A DNA stretch of 64,000 nucleotides, taken from positions 434,001 through 498,000 of the forward strand of contig JAACJK010000113.1 in assembly GCA_013368325.1 (NCBI GenBank), read 5' to 3'. The position numbers and the translations under genes are program-made. Shown here piece by piece: positions 12,601 to 23,648 of the stretch. The number at the start of each line of letters is the position of its first letter. The first letter of the stretch is position 1. The notes under the pieces were generated by a model. That model did no database searches. It saw nothing but the letters and a program-made list of their open reading frames with translations, and was not told where the DNA came from. Source of the DNA: Ephemerocybe angulata. Lineage: Eukaryota > Basidiomycota > Agaricomycetes > Agaricales > Psathyrellaceae.

Positions 12601-13082
12601 CGTTCTACGATCCTGCTCAGATTGTGCTCGTTTTCATCTATCTTCCATCACCGACGGGGAACAGTGTGGCGATCTGGAGAAGGAAGCTTCCAGTTCCAGG
12701 GAACATTCGCCGGTTGCTGCAGAATGACCTCGACGCGGTGAAGAAACAGTTGAGACCCGTGAGGGACTACGTGCTCTATCTCGAGGAGTGAGTTTTGCCT
12801 TTTCCTTCTCCGTGATGATGCAATGGACATTGATCTTATCTTATCACGCTTAGGATGCCGAAGAAGAGACCGGGTCCGAAGCGCTACTCCAGCAAGCCCC
12901 CTGCACAGGAACGAGTGCCAAGCGCCAGTGTGGCAAATCCGAAAGGAAAGCTGCTCACCAAGCAGCTGCAGGCTCAGCTCTATGCTCAGCAACCGCCTCT
13001 TGCCCAGGGTAAACTGGTGAAGGAGAAGCCGGAGAAGAAGAAAAAGCGCAAGTGGTGGAAGATATTCAGTAGTAAATCCTGA
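9678..13082 (+). CDS. WG/GW-repeat protein with a conserved-looking C-terminal domain (candidate Argonaute-hook protein)
   Basis: Five exons (9678-9795, 9852-9887, 9942-12400, 12450-12787, 12854-13082) give 1059 residues. Every junction closes the frame, and exon 2 is 36 nt. The N-terminus is Lys/Ser/Pro-rich. A disordered middle, about residues 58-778, holds about 22 WG dipeptides plus further GW in Gly-rich runs, for example GAWGAWGGSPEDDWGG and SWGGW; Lys-rich patches (KKSKRKSKK) alternate. A folded C-terminal region, about residues 805-985, contains FFNTDRPVKDRFHWMFNPDK and IVLVFIYLPSPTGNSVAIWR; I cannot name it. The tail is basic (KKKKRKWWKIF). Dense WG/GW in disorder is the hallmark of Argonaute-binding proteins (GW182, Tas3, Cryptococcus Gwo1), so an RNA-silencing role is possible but inferred. 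Glycine-rich RNA-binding scaffolds are the alternative. Confidence 0.8.
10860..12120 (+). repeat. Coding low-complexity GGN/TGGGG tract
   Basis: Within exon 3 of the WG-repeat gene the DNA is dominated by GGT/GGA/GGC codons interrupted by TGG. The tract encodes the Gly-rich WG repeats. Units are irregular in spacing and sequence, so this is a degenerate repeat and not a clean tandem array. Confidence 0.8.
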
Positions 13083-13438
13083 GCTCTCTCTCTCTCTCCG
13101 GGGTTCCTGTCAGTTTTTTCTCGTCTATTTAGACGCCTACCTTAGATATACCCAGTTGTTCATGCCTCCCATTGTTTTCCATGTCTTTGCTTTCCTGCTA
13201 CATCGTATATTATTCCTGTATAGTTGTTATGTATGTAACTGTTACCAATCACCCCGGCCCATTTCCGTCGCGCAATACCATACCTTTTTGGGGCCTTGAG
13301 GTAGTCATGCGGCCCAAGCTGCGTTACTCGGCCAGGGTATTCGCGTCATTGCCGCAGTGATTTCCCAGCTGCCAGGTGCTCAATCGCAGCTCTATAGAGT
13401 TACCTTCGACAACTTTCATACAGCTGCTTACTCCTACC
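13083..13438. other. Intergenic region
   Basis: T/C-rich 3' flank of the WG-repeat gene followed by the promoter of the next plus-strand gene. No further coding signal is seen. Confidence 0.4.
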
Positions 13439-14094
13439 ATGTTTCCACCGTTGCCGACGACGGACACTCCTGCCTCGACAGAAGTCCTGCGGCCAGAGAG
13501 GAGATCGTCATACCCAGCATCGGTCCACTTTGCATTTGTGTCGGGGATCCTTCTTCCGTTGGCGGTCATACCATACCTCCTGAGTCGAAGGCAAACGACA
13601 CGGCTTCGCGATCACTTGAAGCATACAGATCGCATGCTCAGGATGCTGCAGCAGGAACTGAAATTTACGACCATTGAACTCAACCAGGTGAAGGCTCAGC
13701 AGACAAAGGGCCTCTCAGAGATGAAGAGGGTCCATGGGCTTGTAGAGGAACTGGATCAGAGATCTGGCAAGCTCCAGGCTGATGGTGTACAAGGCCAGAA
13801 GGCACTGCTCGAGTATGTGGTAAAGCTGGAGAGAGAGCTTGAAGCGTCAAGGTGGGGTGACCGTCATTTGGAGGTGTGGTCATTGGCTGACAGACGGTAT
13901 TCCGCAGAGCATCGCACACAGACTCCATCCGCGAGATTGGACGTTCCCTCGGCACCGTTGCGGGGTTCATGCACGAGCTGGAATTGGGTCTTGGGCTGGG
14001 AAGCAGGGGTCGAGATGGGCGAGGAATTGAGCGGCTGCGTGCGGCTGCAGCGCGACTAGAACAGGGTGATTCGAAGGCTGACAAGAAGTCGTAG
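13439..14094 (+). CDS. Small membrane-anchored coiled-coil protein
   Basis: Two exons (13439-13851, 13908-14094; 56-nt intron) give 199 residues. Splicing moves to another frame and yields a clean helical C-terminus (SIRE...FMHELELGLGLGSRGR) ending ADKKS. Residues about 30-49 form one hydrophobic segment (VHFAFVSGILLPLAVIPYLL) followed by positive RR. Residues about 50-140 are heptad-rich and predicted coiled coil (LRDHLKHTDRMLRMLQQELK). I do not recognise the family. A small tail- or signal-anchored organelle protein is plausible. The start is the first ATG in frame; the frame is open further upstream but without an ATG. Confidence 0.6.
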
Positions 14095-14327
14095 AATAGA
14101 GGCCGAAGAAAGTTTGGCGGGGTTGATGGGAGCGAGGTTGAATTTGGGCGTCATTAAACAGTTTATGTTCTTCACACGTGTTGCCTGCTCCTACCGCATT
14201 GCCTGTCGCATGTTCCCCTCCTCAGGTTAAGCCTCATTGTGGACTATGCAGAGCATATCCCCCGTAGATCGACCACCTATCCAGAAATCCTAAATCCGAC
14301 AGAAACACCGTCAGGGCCCGCTGCACC

Positions 14328-17300
14328 ATGCCGGCTCCCCTCGTCGTTCCCCGCGGCGACCTCGAACAAATGCCTAATCCAGAAGCCCCACAGCCTATTC
14401 AAGATCACCGCGCCCCAGAGCCCGCACCTGTCGCCGAATCTAACAGCAGTTCAACTACCGTAGAAGAAGATAATGAAGAACAAGCTCTCGAGTCTCATGA
14501 GGTAATTGAGCTCCAGACGTTCAGCGAACGGAAGGCTTGGATTGAGGAGAAGATCAAAGTAATATCCCTATCTCTCTCCGGTCTGCTCCTCGCTCTAATC
14601 CCTCTCAGTTCCTCGAAAGCCTGCCTCCCATCGAGGTTTTCGCCGACCTCGATGCCTTACGCGAGTCCGCCGAAGAAATTCCCGGTCTCCCAACCCGCGC
14701 ACAGCTCCAGCAATGGATAGTCGAACACGATCTCATCGAGAAGGAATCGGAGATATTTGACAAGGGAGAGCTGAAGAAGCTCAGGCAGCTCACGAAAGGT
14801 GCGCAACCGTCCCTCGAATATAGCGACTGCCCTAACCTCCACATCGCACCCCGCAGCTGCGACCCAGCGTAACCTTTCCCCGGAGGACACCGACCTCATC
14901 GAACTAACATTAACCACAATCTATGCCCTCGACAAACTACTACACCTACTCCGGGACCGTTCAGACAACCTTGACCTTCTGGGGATCCGGCTAGACTGGG
15001 AAGAACAACGGAGCGCTTCTTGGATAGAGCGACGGAGGATCCTCGAAGACCTGGATATGTTCATGACGACGCGAGCCAGGTGGTCGCCCTCAATATATGA
15101 CGCGACTCCGAAGGTGGAGGACTCACCGACGCTGTCGCGGCGCGCTTCGGTTACGTCGATGGCCTCTGTCGCCTCAGACTCGTCCTCGATGAACAACCCT
15201 ATGTTCGCTCGGAGCGCGCGCTTCAAGCTGGGAGAATTGCTTGGTCGCGATGCTGCACAATTCGGTGCCAGGGTTACGAATCTCAGCCATGGCCGCGTGG
15301 CCGCAGCAGGACGGTTCCTCGACAAGCTCATAGACCACAGTCGGAAGCCCGTCCCCGAGGTTCTGCTCGACGAGCAGGACCGCCTCGAGGAGAAGAGCAT
15401 CAACCAGATGGAAAACGTCAATAAATTCGTGCTGAGTCTCATCATGCAATGGCGCAAGTAAGTCTGCTGTCCTCATCTCTCCCGTGAGGATGACTGAAAC
15501 CATTCTCAAACAGGGCAGATGAGATCTACGTAGAGACCGTGAAGGATCAGATCGCAGCCAAGGACTTGTTGGAGGATATCCAAGCCGCCAGATACCAGCA
15601 TCCAACATCTCGACAGAGCTCAGCCTTCAAGTCGCGAGTGGACACACTCGTGCAGAGACTCTCCGTCCGAGTAAACCCCTCTACCAAGATCACCACCTTC
15701 CCCAAGCCAGAGCACCATCTGTTTCCCCAGCAACGAGAAGCCAACGACGCCCTCGCACTCTATCTCACCCAGGAGATCGCCGCTGCGACAGAGCTTTCTC
15801 AACAAGCCGAAGCCGCCGCGAAGGAATATCGTGACAGTTGGGAGGCCGTCGACCGGGTTGAGACTCTCGTCTCCAGCGCGAATGAATTGACCAGCTCATT
15901 CAGTTCCGTTATCCAACGCCTTACTGACGGCGTTTCTGCGGAAAGCGAGGATGGCTCGCCCCCAGACCTCATGTCGAACGATTGCCTCGAGCCTCGCCGG
16001 CACTCCGTCTTCCTCGCGCTGCTGCCGTCAATACAATCAGAGGCATCCGAAGCGGCCATCAAGGCAGGAGAACTGGTCAAACAATCCCAGCTCGCGTTCT
16101 ACGCACTCAGCGATGAATCCATAGACCCAGCCTTCAAGTCTGACGCGAAGGCTACGATCCGGAAGCTAGTCGCTATTCAAGATCAGTGCCAACAGCTCTT
16201 GGACGCGACGTCCCAGCGCGTTGCGCGCTTGCGTGAAGCGCGACATGTGTGGGCCGCAATGGACGCGAATTTCAAGGAGCTGCAGTACTTGCGAGATGAG
16301 ATCGTCCAACAGATGGAGCACGACTGCTGGAAGCAAGAGGCGAGCGGAAATGGCGCACCACTTACCCCCGAAAGCCCTATCGTAGAGCTCTCGCCTATCA
16401 CCCCAGGCGCGTCAAATCTCGAAGCGGATCTGGACCAAATCGGCAAGAAACTCGTTGATACCGTTGACACTCCACTTCAAGCGCTGAGCGTAACGTTGGA
16501 AAAGCCTCTGAACGAGTGTCTCTCCACGAAAGCCAAATCCGTCCGGATGTTCCACGACGGCCTTCTGCGTATGAATGCGATGTTGAAGACGATCCAAGAG
16601 CAGAGTACTACGATGTCGAGTGTGCGCGGCGAGTACAACGCGTTCTTACTTCGCATTGAAGACGCGAAAGCAAGATTAGGTTCCTTGACGGAGAACGTGC
16701 TCGGGAACGACGACTCGATCTCGGACGTCAAGGCAGAAGAGGCGTCGACGAACCTCGAATTATCGGGTGTACAGAGTGAAGTGGGCCAGTTTATAGACAG
16801 CCTGGCGTCCCGCGTCCCGTTCGTTTCGAAACATGCGCCGCTTTCACCTGCTAGAACTACGACATTCCGCCGGCCGTCGCAGGGCAAGACGGACACTGAG
16901 GTAGAAGACCCTCTGCAACGTCTTCCCCTTGACCTTGGGAAGTTGGATGCCGCCGTCCGCGCCGATTCGAACACCTATGTCATGCGTCTCCGCGGCGTAC
17001 TCGACTCCGTAGCAAAGACTTCGCGCCAGCTGGATGTGGCGCATCTGGCGAAGAAGGTCGACGGGGCAATCCAGGACGCATCCACGATCATTCAGCAGGC
17101 GGAGGATGACCACGACGCTCTCCAGGGCTCTTTAGACTCTCTTCCAGATGCCCAGGGTTCCAAGGAAGGTAGCCTCTTGCAACACATTGATGGTCTGACG
17201 GAACGGGTGGAGGCAGCTCTCAACAACAGCAGGCCTCGTCTATCGCGGTGTCTATCGCCCATTCGGGATATGTTACGGCAGATGGACGCTTCGGCGCACG

Positions 17301-20148
17301 ACTTCGAGCCTTCTGTACGCCAAACTCTGTATTCCTCTCGTCTTCGGTCTATGGATGAGTTGGAGAGCCGGGTGAAGGCGTGGGTGCAGGAAATGAGCGA
17401 CCTGAAGAGCACTCTCGCTACGAAGAGGGCTTTGGAGGTTCAGAGACAGGAGGAGTTGCGTCGGGCGGAGGAGAAGAGGAAAAGGGAAGAGGAGGCGAGG
17501 CGTGTTGCTGAGGAAGTGGAGCGGAAGAGGAAGGAAGAGGAAGAAAGGGTCCGGGAGGAGGCTAGACGGAAGGAGGAGCAAAGGCTAGAGAAGGTTCGTC
17601 AGGCAGAGGAGGAGGAGAGAAGAAAACGGGAGGAAGAGGCTGAACGTGTCCGCCTTGAGAAGGAAAAGGTGGAGGAAGCAGAGAGGAAAAAGAAGGAAAA
17701 GGCAGCGCGAGACGAAGCTGCTCGCGCTCAGAGAGAGAAGGACCGTATGGCGCAGAACGCGTCTGAAAAGGCCCGCCTGATGGACGAGCGGCGTGACATA
17801 GAAGCCAAGCTGCATCGAGCTGAGGCGCTGCTGCAGGAAGAACGCCGACTCCAGGCTGAACGGGAGCAACTTGCATTGGAGCGCACCCGGATCGAGAAGG
17901 GACAGATCAAGGAAGAGTCCAAGAAACTCTTGCTGGCTGAGCAGGAGGCACACAAACACCTCGCTCGTGCCGACGCTGAGCGTGTTAAGGCCGCCGAGGA
18001 GGAGAAGAGGAGGCTGCAGAAGGAACTGGAGTTCGTCAAAGGGGAGCATCGGAGGGCACTATCTGAACGGGAGGACCTGGCGCGCCAGCATCAGAAGGCG
18101 CAGCATAGGAGCAAACCTTCGGTGGTCGACGATGGTACGCCGCATCGTCTTGTTCAGCTTGAAAAACAAGGTACTAACTCTGCATAGATGTTTTCGGGCT
18201 ATCCACCCCAGCTACATCGGCGACAGACGACGAGCGTCACCTGCAGTCCGTCATATTTGGCCTTCGAAAACGGCTTCGCTCTCTCAACATCAACGAACTC
18301 GCTCGCCCAATGAAAGGCAAGAAGGGATCGGCCGGCCTACCTTCCACAGATCAAGTCTCTTCTCTTCGACGCAAGTTTACAATGCTCGTCAAAGAAGCGT
18401 CGCAACTTCCAGACTCTGTACCCAACTTGACTGTTGACGCAGAGCTGCGGTCCTTCAGGATGGAGTTAGAGTCATCTGAGCAGCTCATAGACGACATCGA
18501 CAACCTTGCTCGTCTGAGTGAGGCTATCGTCAAGTGCGACACCGCTCTCAGTGATCTCCTAGAGCACATCGACAGCTACCCCTCTGTACCATTGACAGTG
18601 TCCAACCTCCACACCAGCAACATGTCTTCCCTTCCTTCAGAACAGCTCGCCGCTCGCACTGCCTTCACTAGAACCGTCATGGATGAAATGCAAGCCATCT
18701 TTAACACTGTGTGCAGCGATACGCGCGCTATTTCCGAGCGCACCCGCGTCCACCAAACCTGGCTTGAACTCGAAGAAATGGCGCACGACCGGCTGGGAGG
18801 CAGGAAATCGCGGCCCGTGAGTGTCACAAGCACGCACCTCAGCTCCGGACGGAACAGCAGCGCGTCGTCCTCCAACCTCATATCCACCCCCGGAACTCGC
18901 CCAGGCATGTCTACCAAGAAACGCACCTCGTACTCCAACCTCTCGGTATCCTCCATCAACGTCCAAGGCGGCAAACTCGCGCCACCTGCCCCAATAGGAA
19001 ACCGAAGGGCCGTTTCCGGCGAATCTCAATCTCGGCGCTCGTCGAGCAGGATGTCGATCTCCTCCAGCAGATCGGTGTCTGGCCCCGGGCCTTCCATCCC
19101 CCCCGTGCCCTTCAACTCGTCGGTCATGGCCGCCACGTTCGCCTCCCGTCAGCGAACGAGCAGCATCACAAGCGTTACCGGGAACCAGACGCCGACAGCT
19201 GGGAGGGGAACCCCCGTGTCCAAGGCACGGGTCCAGAGTCGACAGACCCGATCGCCCAGTGTGGGCGCCGAGCCGTCCTCCCGGACTCGGTCGTTCGCCG
19301 CTCCCGTCCCACCGCGCACGACAAAGACGTCCGGCTCGACGTGGTCGCGCGCGCCTCGGAACTCGCTCTCGTCGATGATGCCCCGATCCATGACCCCGCA
19401 GAAGCCCAAGCCCGGCGGGGCCCAGCCGCGCAAGAAGTACATCGCAGATCCCAAGAGTAAGCTCGACGTTGCCGTGGGCGATGTTGTGAACCAGCTCCCG
19501 GTGGGTATCAATGTCGAGAGTGTATCGGAGACGTGGAGAGACCAGAGCGGCAAGTACTGGATCGGTAACCAAGATCCTAAACTCTGTTTCTGCCGTATCC
19601 TGCGTTCGCAAACGGTCATGGTGCGCGTAGGCGGCGGATGGGCAGAACTATCCAAGTGAGTTCCCTTCTTCCCCTTTTTACTGCGCGAATCTGACCAAGT
19701 CTTCCGAAGGTTCATCAAGGACCATTTCGCTGAAAGCTTCAGACTCATGCCAGAATCTCCGCCGAGGGGCTCGGGTGGCAAGCAGCAAGAAGAGAAATGG
19801 ATCAGTTCCGCGACACTCCTCGAACAAACGGAACAAACGGACTCTCCATCGGTCTTCCCTCCCCCTCCTCCACCAAAAACACCTGAACCATCTGGCCCTT
19901 TCGTACCCTCCTTCTCTCTGCTGACTCCAAGCGGGCAGAGTCCACGGTCCATTCTCTCGTCACCAGGTACACCTGGCTCGAATAAGGGCACGTCGACAGC
20001 ATCACTGACGCCAATGCAATTTATTCGACGAGCGGACCCTACCGACCCCACTCTCCTGCGACCGATCACACCTTCCAAACCGTCTTCTCTATCACGCAAT
20101 CCCCCCGTCACACCATCCCGAGGCCTAGGAGCGGTTTGGCGGCCATGA
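14328..20148 (+). CDS. GAS2/GAR-domain microtubule-associated protein, Kar9-like N-terminus
   Basis: Six exons (14328-14558, 14609-14798, 14857-15457, 15514-18134, 18188-19655, 19710-20148) give 1849 residues. The N-terminal about 900 residues are helical with spectrin/Kar9-like character (SPEDTDLIELTLTTIYALDK, then DLLGIRLDWEEQ). Residues about 980-1210 are a long E/K/R-rich coiled coil. A Ser/Arg-rich region follows. A GAS2 (GAR) domain sits at about 1625-1712, from KKYIADPKSKLDVAVGD to MVRVGGGWAELSKFIKDHF, and includes the zinc-site-like stretch KYWIGNQDPKLCFCRILR. GAS2 domains bind microtubules, and Kar9-type proteins guide cytoplasmic microtubules to the cortex. A role in spindle or nuclear positioning is inferred. 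The last about 130 residues are Pro/Ser-rich. Confidence 0.8.
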
Positions 20149-20541
20149 TAATCCACATTCTATTTATTCTGCATCTCTTCCGATTCATATCTTACCGCAT
20201 TACATCCTTACACGCTCTGCTTTCATCACTGCACATCCATGCTTTCGTTCACCGCTCTGTCCACATTCATCCTGATATGTCACCATTTCCATTCATCTCT
20301 ATTATCTCTAGTTCTATTAAGCGGCTCTAGTGAGGTTGTTACATGGCTATCTATCTACACCTACGCAGATGCGTACCTATTTACATGACATTATTCCCGT
20401 TACCCAAGGTCCCATTCTCTGCCAGTCGCATACCCACAGCTATCTACATAGCGTCATGACATGGACAGAGTCTATAGTGTAAGAATCTCTTTATTTGCCC
20501 ACAGTTCATCCATACCGGCCTTGAATATATCGGCGCATTCC
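20149..20541. other. Intergenic region between convergent genes
   Basis: T/C-rich sequence between the stop codons of the GAS2-domain gene and the minus-strand C2H2 gene. It presumably holds both 3' untranslated regions. No further feature is seen. Confidence 0.4.
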
Positions 20542-22281
20542 TTAGAACTTGCGGATCTTCTTCCTCGGCCTCGACGAAGAAGCCTTGTTTTCTTTGTCGT
20601 CGTCCATCTGGTGAGTGCGCTTCATGTGGCGTCGCAGTAGATCCTGTCGGACAAAGGTGGTGGCCGGGAACGGGCAGAGATGGCACGTGAAAGGGCGGAT
20701 GCCCGTGTGGCTCAGCTCATGACGCTTGCACTCATTCTTCCTCAGAAACCGAGCGCAACTACACATGCCTTTAGTTCGGGGCCCGTATGAAGTTTGAGAG
20801 AAAAAGAGAACTGACCAATGCACGCATTTGAATGGCCTCTGGTCGAGATGAGCTCCGACATGGATCAAGATATGGTCGCGCCTTTTGTTCACTTGCGTGC
20901 AACCAGTAATGTAGCAGCGAAACTCTTCAAGCAGTTCGCCTTTACTCGAGAGCTTCCCAGCATAAGAGAGGAGCCACCGCTTGTCGTATTCCCTTCCCTG
21001 GTTCCTCAAGCGGTACCGTTCGGCCCTAGCTTTCAGGTCCTCGATGTCGATTCCGCGGTGCGCATCGAAAACAGGCGAGCCCAAGTCAATCGGCGGAAGG
21101 GTAGCGAGGGGATCAGCGGAGGGTCCTGGAACCGAGATAGGATTATTGGTGTCCGTCGTGTCGCAAAGGGGTATCTTGCGTTTCCTGATTCTGCTAGCAC
21201 GAGTTTGGTATTGGCGACTTGATCCCATAGATGGAGAATATTCAGAACTAGATGGGCTCATAAATGGGGGAGGTTCGTAGTCACTGAGTTGGTCGCCGTC
21301 CTCTCGCTGCGCCTGGGAGGGTGTACTGGGGCGGGGGATCCGAGGCAACTCCAAGACCATGTGTGGCATGGGCGGTGTACTGGGATACCGAAGTTCTGGA
21401 AGACGGTGGTACTGTACGACAGGATCCTCGAGGTGCATGCCGTTCCCGAGTATGCCGAACATCTCGTCTAAGCTGGTGCCCGCCGAGAGAAGCGGAGCAG
21501 GCATGATGTCCGCTGGATTTATCCCAGCACCAGGGGGGATTTGAGGAAGCCATGAGTCCGCTATACCGAGAGCAGGAAGCCCCGGGAAAGGTTGCGCGTC
21601 CAAGAGAGCGGCGGGGTCTTGTCCAGGAAGAGAGGCGGTGACGGAGGCGGCTTGCTCCAGGGCGTATTTCGCGCCATCGGTGATTCTGTTCGTGAATTCC
21701 TCGACGGAAAGCCCAGCAGCAGCAGACAGTGCTTCCAGAGAAAAATCCTCTCCGGGGACGAACTCTATGTTTATACCGTCCATATTATTTTCCAAGATCG
21801 CGCTAGACGACGTATCGCTTCCTTGCCGCAATTCGCCAAAGATCATGGAGAGGGACCAAGAAGAATTGAGAGAGCCGTCGAGACTGCTGTTGGGATCGCC
21901 AAAGGTAAGACCGCTGGAAGAGTAACTAACATCTAGCCTGGGCGAGAAAGAGAGAAAGCTGTCGTTGGTAGTTTCTTGGAAAAAGGCATTAGGCGTGAAA
22001 GCTGTTTTAAGGTCGTTAGGGTGTTCAGGATAGTGGATTCCGAGTCCAGCTCGGCCCAATGGCGTGTCCGCATCGAATGGAAGGTGGGGATCGAACACGG
22101 AGTTGGACTGAAATTCCTGTGGTTGCAGAGGGGCTCCCCTCTGGTCGAAGGCATAGTCTGGCATCCAAGATTTGGGGTAGGCTGTGGTAGATGATGGAGA
22201 CTCGGATAGGCGGGCATTGATCGACGCCAGCGTCAAGTGAGGCATGAAGGTAGTGAATGAATGGTCCTGGGCGGGAAGCAT
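20542..22281 (-). CDS. C2H2 zinc-finger transcription factor
   Basis: Two exons on the minus strand (22281-20816 and 20758-20542) give 560 residues. The 57-nt intron has no stop and keeps frame, but removing it joins KCVH to CARFL and creates finger 2. Three C-terminal fingers follow: a degenerate one with CYITGC and paired H; FKCVHC with H-x4-H; and FTCHLC with RRHMKRTH. The first about 380 residues are Ser/Pro/Asp-rich and likely an activation region. Basic patches RIRKRK and RPRKKIRKF are probable nuclear localisation signals. It binds DNA as a nuclear regulator; targets are unknown. Divergent from the Cyc2-like gene, with a 155-bp shared promoter. Confidence 0.82.
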   Translation of the reverse strand: MLPAQDHSFTTFMPHLTLASINARLSESPSSTTAYPKSWMPDYAFDQRGAPLQPQEFQSNSVFDPHLPFDADTPLGRAGLGIHYPEHPNDLKTAFTPNAFFQETTNDSFLSFSPRLDVSYSSSGLTFGDPNSSLDGSLNSSWSLSMIFGELRQGSDTSSSAILENNMDGINIEFVPGEDFSLEALSAAAGLSVEEFTNRITDGAKYALEQAASVTASLPGQDPAALLDAQPFPGLPALGIADSWLPQIPPGAGINPADIMPAPLLSAGTSLDEMFGILGNGMHLEDPVVQYHRLPELRYPSTPPMPHMVLELPRIPRPSTPSQAQREDGDQLSDYEPPPFMSPSSSEYSPSMGSSRQYQTRASRIRKRKIPLCDTTDTNNPISVPGPSADPLATLPPIDLGSPVFDAHRGIDIEDLKARAERYRLRNQGREYDKRWLLSYAGKLSSKGELLEEFRCYITGCTQVNKRRDHILIHVGAHLDQRPFKCVHWSVLFFSQTSYGPRTKGMCSCARFLRKNECKRHELSHTGIRPFTCHLCPFPATTFVRQDLLRRHMKRTHQMDDDKENKASSSRPRKKIRKF

Positions 22282-22436
22282 AATACAGTCCGCTGTCCTC
22301 CAGGACAGAGCGGCTGGCGGAGAAGAACGAGGTCAACCCACAATCCACGCCGGATCACAGATATACTGCTGTTTGGCTGCGCCCTCCGGGGTCCCGCCAT
22401 TCCGGCGTGCCAAACACCTTGCTCCGTCCCGATCTC

Positions 22437-23563
22437 ATGCTCTCTCCCTCTCTCCGCCGCGGACTTGCTCGTCGAGCTCTCTCCACATCCGCAGGCAAGC
22501 CCAGCCGGACAAGTAAACGCGTCGTCTCCGCCGTTGCCGCATTCACAGCCGCCGGAGTTGCTGCCTATGTCCTCCTGCCCGACCCCACTCGCTCAGCGCC
22601 GACGTTGAAGAACGCCCCTTTGTCTCCCCGGTACTTCACCCCGGTCACAGTCGTCTCAAATGAAGAGTCAGGCCCGGACACCAAGGTCCTGACGCTCGCA
22701 GTGCCCCCCGAAGTACTTGCCGCGTCGGACCCAAACGGCTTCCATACTATCTGGTCTGTGTTCATCAAGGACGACGATATCCAGGTTGAACGGCCCTATA
22801 CCCCTCTGTATGGCATAGACGACAAGGGACACATGGTGTTTTGGATCAAGAAGTACCCTAGAGGCGAGGTTGGACGGTGGCTACATACGAAAGCACCAGG
22901 AGAGAAGATTGAGTTCCGAGGTCCGTTGGCAACATGGGATTGGAAAAACGATACCTGGGATGAGGTTGTCCTGGTGCGTCGCATACTTCTTCCGCAAATA
23001 CCCCATCCTCATCTCCAATATAGATATCCGGCGGCACAGGCTTTGCCCCTTTCCATCAGCTACTCTCCACCGTTATATCCAACCCTACCATGTCTCCTTC
23101 CACCCGATTCACCCTGCTTCATTCCTCCAAACGACCAGAGGAACTTCCTCCCCCATCCCTTCTCCAACCTCTGATAGACTACGCAGAGCAGCACCCAGAA
23201 CGGGTGAATGTCGACCTATTCGTCGACACCTCAGACGGCTCAGCGGCTTCAAATCTCCACGTTAAACGGATTGATCGGTCTGCCATTGAGTCGGCACTCG
23301 GCCTTATCAAACCGACACCCTCATGGTGGGGTTGGCTTTGGAAACAGAGGGAACCTCAAGCAAGTCCGAAACGGAGGGTGTTCCTAGTATGCGGCCCGGA
23401 AGCGTACGTCGTTTTCTCATCGTCCCACGTTCTACATACTCACCTCTTCGCAAGAATGATCAACGCTATCGCTGGTCCCTACGGTCGCAACCTATCCCAG
23501 GGGCAAGTTGGCGGTGCCCTCGGAGAAATGGGCTTAAAACCCAGTGAAGTCTACAAGCTCTGA
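22437..23563 (+). CDS. Mitochondrial FAD/NAD(P) oxidoreductase, cytochrome b5 reductase superfamily (Cyc2-like)
   Basis: Three exons (22437-22973, 23024-23403, 23455-23563; introns 50 and 51 nt, the second frame-neutral) give 341 residues. The N-terminus (MLSPSLRRGLARRALSTSAG) is an arginine-rich mitochondrial presequence, followed by one hydrophobic segment (VVSAVAAFTAAGVAAYVLL). The FAD-binding motif is ERPYTPLYG, followed by GEVGRWLHTKAPGEKIEFRG. The NAD(P) site is ISGGTGFAPFHQ and the C-terminal CGPEAMINAIAG closes the fold. The spacing and RGPLATWDW recall yeast Cyc2, which assists cytochrome c haem attachment. A cytochrome b5 reductase role cannot be excluded. The ATG chosen is the first in frame that gives the targeting signal. 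Confidence 0.75.
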
Positions 23564-23648
23564 TCTGGGTATACATCCATAATGAATGAATGCCCGTCCC
23601 GCCCATTTGTAAATATATATCTTACATATCCCTCCGCAGGCCAAGAGC

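Noticed and set aside
18637..19611. 324-codon open frame antisense to the GAS2-domain gene, and similar long antisense frames at 19149-20156, 10431-11329 and 53389-54252
   Set aside because: They mirror GC-rich, Ser/Pro or Gly-rich coding DNA of well-supported genes, have low-complexity translations and no domain resemblance.
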